Assembly (NCBI RefSeq): GCF_030651745.1
Contig: NZ_JAUSCC010000025.1
Location: 50,708-114,707, forward strand
Reading direction: 5' to 3'
Length of the DNA: 64,000 nucleotides
DNA from: Methylophaga sp.
GTDB taxonomy: Bacteria > Pseudomonadota > Gammaproteobacteria > Nitrosococcales > Methylophagaceae
Part shown: positions 26,509 to 33,965 of the stretch, in pieces
Layout of the letters: each line of letters starts with the position of its first letter
Numbering within the stretch: the first letter of the stretch is position 1
The notes under the pieces: model-generated
Told to the model about the DNA's origin: nothing
Databases searched by the model: none
The model's input: only the letters and a program-made list of their open reading frames with translations
Position numbers and translations under genes: made by a program

Positions 26509-27417
26509 GTGTCTTCTCCAACAATATCCGTGTTAATGCCGGTTTTCAATGCCGAGAAATATCTTGCTTTAGCAATCGAAAGCATTTTAAAGCAAAGCTT
26601 TCAAGATTTTGAGCTGATTATTATTGATGATGGTTCCACGGATAATTCTAGGAAAATTATCGAGCAATACACGCAGTCTGATGCACGCATAGCATTCATT
26701 CAACAAAAAAACTCAGGTATCTCTGTTACAAGAAATAAGCTTGTGTCTTTAGCTAATGCTGAAATAATTGCTTGGATGGATGCAGATGATATTTCTCATC
26801 CTTCACGTTTACGCGATCAATATGACTTCCTTCAACAAAATAAAGAATTTGTTGCAATAGGAACATCGACAATAATGATTGATAAAGATGGGGACGAAAT
26901 TTTTGAATGGAAAATGCCTCTTGAACATGAGCAGATTGATAATCTTCATCTAGCTGGAAAAGGTGGGGCTATCATTTTTCCATCATCAATGATGAAAAAA
27001 GAAGCAGTGTTGAATGCCGGTGGCTTTGATGAAAAATTAACAGGCGCTGAAGATTTATGTCTGTTTTTACGTTTAGCAGAAATGGGTAAGCTTGCTAATT
27101 TGGAGCAGTATTTATTTTTTTATCGCCAACATATCGATAGTATCTGTCACTCAAACCGAAGTGATATTAGCAGTGACCGTTTATCAGTGCTGACAGAATG
27201 TGGAATTCGCAGAGGCATTAAACTCAGTATTACTGAAGCGATGACTAATTCACCAAACAACCTGTCGCCCTATGAAATATATATAAAGTGGGGTTGGTGG
27301 GCATTAAAAGGTAAAAATATACAAACTTCTAGAAAATATGCTTTTAAAGCGTTTAAACATTCCCCTATATCGAAAGAGTCTTTGAAGTTGCTTTATTGTG
27401 CAGTAAGAGGTTATTGA
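26509..27417 (+). CDS. Glycosyltransferase family 2, second
   Basis: 302 residues from a GTG start two bases after the previous stop; AGAAGG lies eight bases ahead, which makes it preferable to an ATG at 26482 that would overlap the upstream gene. Motifs: ISVLMPVFNAEKYLALAIES, IIDDGSTDNS, AWMDADDIS and GAEDLCLFLRL. Probably a paralogue of the preceding transferase with a different linkage or donor. Confidence 0.9.
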   Translation: MSSPTISVLMPVFNAEKYLALAIESILKQSFQDFELIIIDDGSTDNSRKIIEQYTQSDARIAFIQQKNSGISVTRNKLVSLANAEIIAWMDADDISHPSRLRDQYDFLQQNKEFVAIGTSTIMIDKDGDEIFEWKMPLEHEQIDNLHLAGKGGAIIFPSSMMKKEAVLNAGGFDEKLTGAEDLCLFLRLAEMGKLANLEQYLFFYRQHIDSICHSNRSDISSDRLSVLTECGIRRGIKLSITEAMTNSPNNLSPYEIYIKWGWWALKGKNIQTSRKYAFKAFKHSPISKESLKLLYCAVRGY

Positions 27418-27480
27418 CTTTGAATCATTCGGTATAAATATTTTTGTTATTGCTAATCCAATGTTTTCTATGGAATTTAT

Positions 27481-28563
27481 ATGAAAATAACGTTTGTTGT
27501 TCCAACGTTAAACCTATCAGGCGGTCTAAGGGTGATTTCAGTTTATGCCAAATTGTTGAGTCAAAGAGGACACCAAGTAACCGTTGTTTCACCAAGTGAT
27601 AAAACAAACAAAATACAGCGCTTTAAAAATAAGATATTTAAGAAAGAGATATTCAAAATAAACTTTGATGATACCTATTTTCAAGATGCTAATTATTCAG
27701 TCAAAGTTTTAGAACAAAACAGGTCTGTCACAGAAAGTGATGTTCCTGATGCTGATATCATTATTGCTACTTTTTGGTATACAGCGGAATGGATTAAAAA
27801 CTTTCCCGAAGCAAAGGGTAAAAAAGTCTATTTTATTCAACATTATGAGATGCATCCTTGGCTTCCACTTGATAGAGTCACGGGCACCTTTCAATTTCCT
27901 TTTAAGAAAATTGTAGTTTCAAAGTGGATCGCTGATTGTTTATTAAATAATCATGGTGTTAATGATATTTCAATTGTTGGAAATGGCGTCGATCATGAGT
28001 TATTTCATGCTCCACCTAGGAGAAAGCAAAAAAAATTAACTGTTGGTTTAATGTACGCAGATGAGAAAAGTTTTAAGGGGTGTGATACATCTTTAGCGAG
28101 TATTGAAATAGCTAAAAAAACTTTTCCTGATTTAAAGGTAATTGCTTTCGCTGCTCATCCACCAAGACTTAGTTTACCTTTACCTTTAAACACAGAATTT
28201 CATTTGAAGCCAGACCAAGACAAGCTTCGGGACATCTATTCATCATGTGATGTTTGGCTTTTCGGTAGTCGGTTAGAAGGGTTTGGATTACCGTTACTTG
28301 AAGCAATGGCTTGCAGAACACCAATCATAGCCACTAAAGCGGGAGTCGCTCCTGAGCTTCTAGCGGACGCAACCTCCGGATTTTTGATTGATATTGATGA
28401 TGTAAATTCAATGTCGGCGGCTATTTTGTCAATTGGAGCTATGACAAATTCTGATTGGGAGGTTATGTCAAATAATGCGTATTTAAAATCAAAAGTTTAT
28501 GATTGGGATACCAAGGTCGATGAATTTTCTTCAGTATTAATTGAGCTACTGAAAAATGATTGA
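27481..28563 (+). CDS. Glycosyltransferase family 4 (GT-B)
   Basis: 360 residues: N-terminal FVVPTLNLSGGLRVISVYAK, the C-terminal nucleotide-sugar region DVWLFGSRLEGFGLPLLEAMACRTPIIATKAG (E-x7-E motif). It transfers a sugar to the growing repeat. It is preceded by a 63-base gap with no obvious promoter and overlaps the next gene by eight bases. Confidence 0.9.
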   Translation: MKITFVVPTLNLSGGLRVISVYAKLLSQRGHQVTVVSPSDKTNKIQRFKNKIFKKEIFKINFDDTYFQDANYSVKVLEQNRSVTESDVPDADIIIATFWYTAEWIKNFPEAKGKKVYFIQHYEMHPWLPLDRVTGTFQFPFKKIVVSKWIADCLLNNHGVNDISIVGNGVDHELFHAPPRRKQKKLTVGLMYADEKSFKGCDTSLASIEIAKKTFPDLKVIAFAAHPPRLSLPLPLNTEFHLKPDQDKLRDIYSSCDVWLFGSRLEGFGLPLLEAMACRTPIIATKAGVAPELLADATSGFLIDIDDVNSMSAAILSIGAMTNSDWEVMSNNAYLKSKVYDWDTKVDEFSSVLIELLKND

Positions 28564-29590
28564 AGCTAAAAAAATAGATTTTCCATCGCATGCTGTACCA
28601 AATGATTGGCTATTTGCTCCGTCTACTTACCTAATTGACTCTTGGGTACCTGAAGTTGAGAAAATACAACTCTCAGCTTCAGCTACTCTGGCTGGTAGCT
28701 TAATACTGAAAATCTCTGATGATGAAAAAAGAATAGAGAATAAAGAATTACAGACTAAACCCTTAATAAAACGGGTATTTACAGCTTCAAAAGAAATTAT
28801 TATTAAAGATAAAATAATAATGGATCTCCGTTACAAAGAACCTGGAAATATTGCTCACGCTCTTACAAATCATTTGCCTTTGACACTGATAGCTGAGGAT
28901 TACTGTAAGCAAGTTACTGGAAAGAGTCTCACAATAGTATTGCCATCATCTATTCCCAAGTATATTGAAAAAATATTTGTAGAAATAGGGTATGAGGTGG
29001 TGAAGACAGACAGACATATTTTTGCAAAAGCATGTGAATATGACATTTCACCATGGCAATCTATAAGGGGCTTAAGATACCAAATCATTAAAACTTATTT
29101 AAGCAACTCTGATTTCCACAAAAAAATACAAAACCTTTCTGAGGGATTGCCAAAAAAAATCTTTATTTCCAGACGTGGAAACAGAGTTTTAAAAAATGAA
29201 AAAATAGTTGAAGATTTTTTAGTGAACAAGGGATATCTCAAAGTTTATGCTGAAGACTTTGATGTATTAGAGCAAATATCAATGATTGTTCATGCAAGCC
29301 ACATCGTTGCGGTCCACGGTGCGGCGTTAGGCCCTTTATTGTTGAGAGCAATGTCCCCTGATAATAATTTGAAATTGATTGAATTGTTTAATCCTGGACA
29401 CATGACAAACGTTTATAGAGTCATATGCGATCAATTAGATTTTGAATGGGTAGGAGTTCGCGGCAAACTATGGCCTGAAATTATTTTGCAGGCATATGAC
29501 GAACCTAAAGATCCGCGAAAATATTCTTTGTCTAATTTTGAGATATGTTTAAAAAGTCTTGATGCCGCTATGAACCAGATTAATGCTTAA
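28556..29590 (+). CDS. Glycosyltransferase family 61-like (DUF563)
   Basis: 344 residues. The C-terminal half has the family core: PKKIFISRRGNRVLKNE, followed by IVHASHIVAVHGAALGPLLLRA and LIELFNPGHM. GT61 enzymes include xylosyl- and N-acetylglucosaminyltransferases, and bacterial members occur in capsule loci. The N-terminal 90 residues are less conserved. The ATG overlaps the end of the GT4 gene, so translation is coupled. Confidence 0.78.
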   Translation: MIEAKKIDFPSHAVPNDWLFAPSTYLIDSWVPEVEKIQLSASATLAGSLILKISDDEKRIENKELQTKPLIKRVFTASKEIIIKDKIIMDLRYKEPGNIAHALTNHLPLTLIAEDYCKQVTGKSLTIVLPSSIPKYIEKIFVEIGYEVVKTDRHIFAKACEYDISPWQSIRGLRYQIIKTYLSNSDFHKKIQNLSEGLPKKIFISRRGNRVLKNEKIVEDFLVNKGYLKVYAEDFDVLEQISMIVHASHIVAVHGAALGPLLLRAMSPDNNLKLIELFNPGHMTNVYRVICDQLDFEWVGVRGKLWPEIILQAYDEPKDPRKYSLSNFEICLKSLDAAMNQINA

Positions 29591-29607
29591 TTTTCGGATA
29601 GGAATAG

Positions 29608-30549
29608 ATGATGAATCATGAGACTTTAATTTTTGTTTGTGGGGCACTACGTTCTGGTACGTCCCTGCTTCACCTTATGCTCAATCATCATCCCGAACTG
29701 AAAAATCCAGGGGAATTTGATTTTTTCTTTGATATGGTTACTGATGATTACCAATCTCCAGAATTACATAACTATGAAAATTGGCTGCTTAATCACCGCA
29801 TTTTTCTATCAAAAAACTTGTTTTTCCCTCGTGAAGCAAAAGAGTATTCTGAGGTTCTGAAATCATTCAAAGACCAGCTGAGTGAGGAAAATAAAGTCTT
29901 GTTAATTAATATACACAGACATTTTGACAAGATTCCTAAGTATTTTCCTGAAGCTAAATATATACATTTAATTCGAGATCCTCGGGACGTTGCTCGATCT
30001 AGCATTGGTATGGGCTGGGCCGGGAACGTTTATTATGGTGTGGATCACTGGATTGAAACAGAACGTTCTTGGTCTAAACTCAAACCTACTCTTTCCGACA
30101 ACCAGTACATAGAAATTTACTTTGAAGATTTGATTACTGATCCTCAAGTAACTCTGGAAAATATTTGCGAATTTACTGGTGTGACATACACAGACTCAAT
30201 GTTGAATTACCATGAGTCTTCAACTTATGAAAAACCGGATGTGAGTCTCATCTTTCAATGGAAAAGAAAGCTTTCTGAAAGTGAGGTAAAACAGGTTGAA
30301 AGTAAAGTTGGTGGAGCATTTGATAAACTTAAATATGAAAAAAGTCAGTACGAAAACTTCAAAGGCTCGCTATTAGAAAAAGCTTATTTAAAAATCCAAA
30401 ATAAGCTGTATAAGTTACAATTCTCAATTAAAAGATATGGTCTTTTTTTAGTCATTCGAGAGCGATTATCTCGCTGGTTAAATTTGGCCAATCAATCCAA
30501 AACTGTACGCACTGAAATGAATGAGATCGACAAGTCTGTAATTAAATAA
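29608..30549 (+). CDS. Sulfotransferase 2
   Basis: 313 residues (ATG 29608 or the adjacent ATG 29611; AGGAAT lies just upstream). The PAPS loop is FVCGALRSGTSLLHLMLNHH and the 3'-phosphate motif YIHLIRDPRDVARSSIG. Acidic YIEIYFEDLITDP matches the family. It differs clearly from the other two sulfotransferases, so they probably act at different positions of the glycan. The C-terminal 60 residues are basic and may contact the membrane or polymer. Confidence 0.88.
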   Translation: MMNHETLIFVCGALRSGTSLLHLMLNHHPELKNPGEFDFFFDMVTDDYQSPELHNYENWLLNHRIFLSKNLFFPREAKEYSEVLKSFKDQLSEENKVLLINIHRHFDKIPKYFPEAKYIHLIRDPRDVARSSIGMGWAGNVYYGVDHWIETERSWSKLKPTLSDNQYIEIYFEDLITDPQVTLENICEFTGVTYTDSMLNYHESSTYEKPDVSLIFQWKRKLSESEVKQVESKVGGAFDKLKYEKSQYENFKGSLLEKAYLKIQNKLYKLQFSIKRYGLFLVIRERLSRWLNLANQSKTVRTEMNEIDKSVIK

Positions 30550-30558
30550 GGATTTAGT

Positions 30559-31533
30559 TTGCTTACACTTGCTATTGTTATCATAAATTATAAGACCCCT
30601 GGTCTTGTAAAAGCTGTATTGGAATCATTAAAGTCGGAAATTGATGCAAACTCAATGCAAGTGATAGTAGTTGATAATGACTCTCAGGACGACTCACTAA
30701 GTCTACTGAGTGTTTGGATTCAGGAAAACCACGCTGCTACCTGGGTGAGATTAATTGATGCAGGTCACAATACCGGATTTTCTGGCGGTAATAATATCGG
30801 AATACGTTCGCTAAAGGCTAAGAACTATCTCTTATTAAATAGTGATACGATTGTCCGTCAGGGGGCAATATCGTTACTCTTAGAAGCGGCTGAACGAAAC
30901 ACTGCTGTAGGAATGGTTAGTCCGCGGTTGGAATGGGAGGATACTACCCCACAAGAAAGTTGTTTTCGCTTTCATTCTCCAATTAGTGAATTAATAAGAT
31001 CATCAAGTACTCGTTTTATAACAAAACTATTTTCAAAGTATGTCGTTCCACAGCCTGTAACTAGTGAGCCGGGTTTTTATCAATGGACAAGTTTTGCTTG
31101 TGTATTAATTAAGGCAGAAGTCTTTGAGCAAATTGGCTTGCTGGACGACGAATTTTTTATGTATTTTGAGGATGTTGAATTCAGTTATCGAGCGGTACAA
31201 GCGGGTTGGAAAGTATTAAATATTCCGCAAGCACATGTTGTTCATCTGAGGGGGGGGAGCTCTCCACTTAAATCCCAAGCAAAACTTAGAAAACGCTTAC
31301 CAAGATATTTTTACGAGTCACGTACCCGTTATTTTTATCTGGTTTATGGGCATGTTGGCTTATTGGTTGCAAACTTACTTTGGACCTTTGGAGCGATAAT
31401 TGCCCATCTTAGATCTATAGTTTCCAAGCAGTATCAATCCAATATTGCTGAAAAACAATGGCGTGATACGTGGATAAATTTCCTGAAACCAACTAGAAAC
31501 TACATACATCCTAAAAATTATGACAAAACCTGA
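30559..31533 (+). CDS. Glycosyltransferase family 2, rhamnosyltransferase-like
   Basis: 324 residues from a TTG start with AAGGA six bases ahead. The motifs LAIVIINYKTPGLVKAVLES, VVDNDSQDDS, NTGFSGGNNIGI and LLLNSDTIV, then DDEFFMYFEDVEFSYRA and VVHLRGGSS, are typical of the WbbL/RfbF rhamnosyltransferase-like branch. The end overlaps the next gene by 14 bases. The sugar cannot be fixed without biochemical data. Confidence 0.88.
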   Translation: MLTLAIVIINYKTPGLVKAVLESLKSEIDANSMQVIVVDNDSQDDSLSLLSVWIQENHAATWVRLIDAGHNTGFSGGNNIGIRSLKAKNYLLLNSDTIVRQGAISLLLEAAERNTAVGMVSPRLEWEDTTPQESCFRFHSPISELIRSSSTRFITKLFSKYVVPQPVTSEPGFYQWTSFACVLIKAEVFEQIGLLDDEFFMYFEDVEFSYRAVQAGWKVLNIPQAHVVHLRGGSSPLKSQAKLRKRLPRYFYESRTRYFYLVYGHVGLLVANLLWTFGAIIAHLRSIVSKQYQSNIAEKQWRDTWINFLKPTRNYIHPKNYDKT

Positions 31534-32413
31534 TTTTATCATCATTGGTGCCATGAAAAGCGCTACAAGTACGTTACATGAGCAGTTGGCATTGCAACCT
31601 GGGTTTTATATGTCAACACCTAAAGAACCTAATTTTTTTAGTGATGATGCTGTCTTTAATTTAGGACTTGATTGGTATGCTGATCTTTTTTCGGGTGCCC
31701 AAAAAGATGATATTCGTGGTGAATCGAGTACGCATTACACAAAGCTTCCAGACTATCCGTTGACGGTCCAGAGGATGAAAGCCTATCTCCCTTCTTTAAA
31801 ACTAATATATGTTGTTCGCCACCCTGTGGATCGTTTGGTTTCACATTACATTCATCAATGGTCACAAAATGTAATCAAAACCGATATCAATCATGCGATC
31901 GATGAGTTTGATGAGCTAATAAATTACAGCCGATATTCAATGCAAATTGCTCCATTCATTGAAGCCTATGGGGCGCAGAATATCCATATTGTGTTTTCTG
32001 AAGCATTCAGGGTCAGACCGCAATATGAGCTTGAAAAGGTAGCAAGATTTCTAGGTTACGATAGACCAGTCGTATGGTATGAAAATTTGCCAGAGCAAAA
32101 TGTATCTAGTCAACGCGTTCGACGTTTTAATGGTTATAACACGGTTGTTAACAATCCAGTTTTAGCTTGGTTGAGACGCACTTTTATTCCACAAAGTTTA
32201 CGTGAAGCTGTGAAAAGTCAATTGACGTTAAAAAGTCGCCCACAGATTGATGAGCGACATAAGCAAAAATTGACACAAATTTTTAATGATGATTTGTCAT
32301 CATTAGGTCAGTTGCTCAACGTAGATCTTAATCTGCAGAATTTCAAAGAAAAGGCTCAGAGTATTGATGCCAGTTTAGCGCCAAAAATGCAGCAAACGAG
32401 TTCAACATCATGA
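31520..32413 (+). CDS. Sulfotransferase 3 (heparan-sulfate type)
   Basis: 297 residues in the branch related to heparan N-deacetylase/N-sulfotransferase: FIIIGAMKSATSTLHEQLA (PAPS loop), the phrase PKEPNFFSDD, and LIYVVRHPVDRLVSHYIHQW (3'-phosphate binding). This family acts on carbohydrates, which supports a sulfated exopolysaccharide. The ATG overlaps the upstream gene, and its own end overlaps the acetyltransferase gene by four bases. Confidence 0.9.
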   Translation: MTKPDFIIIGAMKSATSTLHEQLALQPGFYMSTPKEPNFFSDDAVFNLGLDWYADLFSGAQKDDIRGESSTHYTKLPDYPLTVQRMKAYLPSLKLIYVVRHPVDRLVSHYIHQWSQNVIKTDINHAIDEFDELINYSRYSMQIAPFIEAYGAQNIHIVFSEAFRVRPQYELEKVARFLGYDRPVVWYENLPEQNVSSQRVRRFNGYNTVVNNPVLAWLRRTFIPQSLREAVKSQLTLKSRPQIDERHKQKLTQIFNDDLSSLGQLLNVDLNLQNFKEKAQSIDASLAPKMQQTSSTS

Positions 32414-32928
32414 TTTCATCAGAGGTTGCAGACTGGGAACGTGAAAGGATAAAAAGTTTTTGGTCACCAGCAAGACAACTTTTAAAAAGTATCCGTGATT
32501 ATCAGAAAAGCTCCAGTAAAAAAAGCTTGCTGGCTAAATTCAATAAAAAAATAGCCGTGATTCGCTATCGTTTTTGGTCAGCAATTGCAGGAGCTGATAT
32601 TCCGATTAATGGTGACATTGGTGGTGGGTTATCTATTCCACACCCTAATGGAATTGTCATACATCCTGAAGCAAAAATCGGAGTAAATTGCCTGATACAT
32701 CAACAAGTGACAATAGGCATTAGTCGTAAAAGCACTAAGGCTCCTACTATTTACGGCCATGTAGACATCGGTGCGGGCGCTAAGATAATTGGACCAATTA
32801 TCGTTGGTGAGCATGCCCTAATCGGAGCTAATGCCGTCGTTGTTAAAGATGTGCCTGCTTATGCCATAGTTGCTGGGATTCCGGCCAAAATTATTGGTAC
32901 TACAGCTGAGGGTGACCACATTGTCTGA
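32410..32928 (+). CDS. Serine-acetyltransferase-like O-acetyltransferase
   Basis: 172 residues ending in a left-handed beta helix of hexapeptide repeats: IPHPNGIVIHPEAKIGVNCLIHQQVTIG, VDIGAGAKIIGPIIVG, LIGANAVVVKDVPAYAIVAGIPAKIIG. The family (WcaB, EpsC/CysE relatives) moves acetyl from acetyl-CoA. In this position an O-acetylation of the repeat is more likely than serine acetylation for cysteine, but CysE-like activity is not excluded. ATGA overlap with the upstream sulfotransferase. Confidence 0.85.
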   Translation: MISSEVADWERERIKSFWSPARQLLKSIRDYQKSSSKKSLLAKFNKKIAVIRYRFWSAIAGADIPINGDIGGGLSIPHPNGIVIHPEAKIGVNCLIHQQVTIGISRKSTKAPTIYGHVDIGAGAKIIGPIIVGEHALIGANAVVVKDVPAYAIVAGIPAKIIGTTAEGDHIV

Positions 32929-33931
32929 ACTAGTTTCTGATTATCAATTTGATTCTCAGGTTGGTGCTGTTGTCATCGGTCGAAATGAAGGTGCTCGATT
33001 AAAGCAATGTTTAACCTCATTGTGCAATGATATTGAGCATATTGTGTATGTTGACTCGGGTTCTACAGATAACAGCGTAGAATTTGCTATATCGTTGGGT
33101 GTTACTGTTGTTTGTTTAGATTTATCTCAGCCGTTCACAGCTGCCAGAGCCCGCAATGCGGGGTTGGTAGCTTTGGTTGAAAAGCAACAAGCTTTAGCTT
33201 ATGTTCAGTTTGTTGATGGAGACTGTGAAGTTCAGCCCGGTTGGTTAGCTAAGGCCGCTGAGTTTTTAGATAGCCATAGTGATTACGCCGCTGTATGTGG
33301 ACGCAGGCGTGAAAGATTTCCAGAGTCGAGCGTTTATAATCTTTTATGTGATATTGAGTGGGATACGCCAGTTGGCGAAGCTAAATCCTGTGGTGGTGAT
33401 GCTTTATTCCGTTTAACTGCACTTCAGGCTATGAATGGGTACCGGGAAAGTCTAATTGCAGGCGAAGAACCAGAAATGTGTTTCAGGATGCGTCAAGTAG
33501 GCTGGAAAATTATGCGTTTAAATGTTGAAATGACATTACATGATGCTGCAATGACGCGATTAGGCCAATGGTGGAAACGTAACCAAAGAGCAGGTCATGC
33601 TTTCGCGGAATCTTATGCCATACATGGCCAATCTGCTGAAAAGTTTCGACGCTCAGAGTGTAAAAGTATCTTATTTTGGGCTGCTATTTTGCCAATAGGT
33701 ATTTTGGGGTTAAGTTTTTGGCAGCCTTATTCCTTACTACTGTTATTGATTTATCCGCTTCAAGTCATTCGATTGACAATACGATATCAAAGTCGATTTC
33801 AAAATCTAAAACAACCATTCTGGTATGCCCTGTCAAACGTAGTTGGGAAGTGGCCTCAGTTATTCGGAATGCTGGAATTCAAAAAAAATAGTTTACGTGG
33901 TGTTCGCAGTCGCTTGATTGAATATAAATAA
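32921..33931 (+). CDS. Glycosyltransferase family 2, third
   Basis: About 336 residues. The start is placed at TTG 32921, with TGAGGGTG a few bases ahead and an eight-base overlap with the previous gene; an ATG at 32870 would overlap by 59. Motifs: VGAVVIGRNEGARLKQCL, YVDSGSTDNSVEFA, VQFVDGDCEVQPGWL, and GGDALFRLTALQAMNGYRE. Two hydrophobic helices lie near the C-terminus (about residues 265-300), suggesting membrane attachment. Confidence 0.85.
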   Translation: MSELVSDYQFDSQVGAVVIGRNEGARLKQCLTSLCNDIEHIVYVDSGSTDNSVEFAISLGVTVVCLDLSQPFTAARARNAGLVALVEKQQALAYVQFVDGDCEVQPGWLAKAAEFLDSHSDYAAVCGRRRERFPESSVYNLLCDIEWDTPVGEAKSCGGDALFRLTALQAMNGYRESLIAGEEPEMCFRMRQVGWKIMRLNVEMTLHDAAMTRLGQWWKRNQRAGHAFAESYAIHGQSAEKFRRSECKSILFWAAILPIGILGLSFWQPYSLLLLLIYPLQVIRLTIRYQSRFQNLKQPFWYALSNVVGKWPQLFGMLEFKKNSLRGVRSRLIEYK

Positions 33932-33965
33932 AGTTACTTAGCGTTCACTATAAATAGGGATTTGT

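Noticed and set aside
26482..26509. Upstream ATG for the second GT2 gene
   Set aside because: GTG 26509 has an AGAAGG site at the right distance and avoids overlap; residues before it do not fit the GT2 start.
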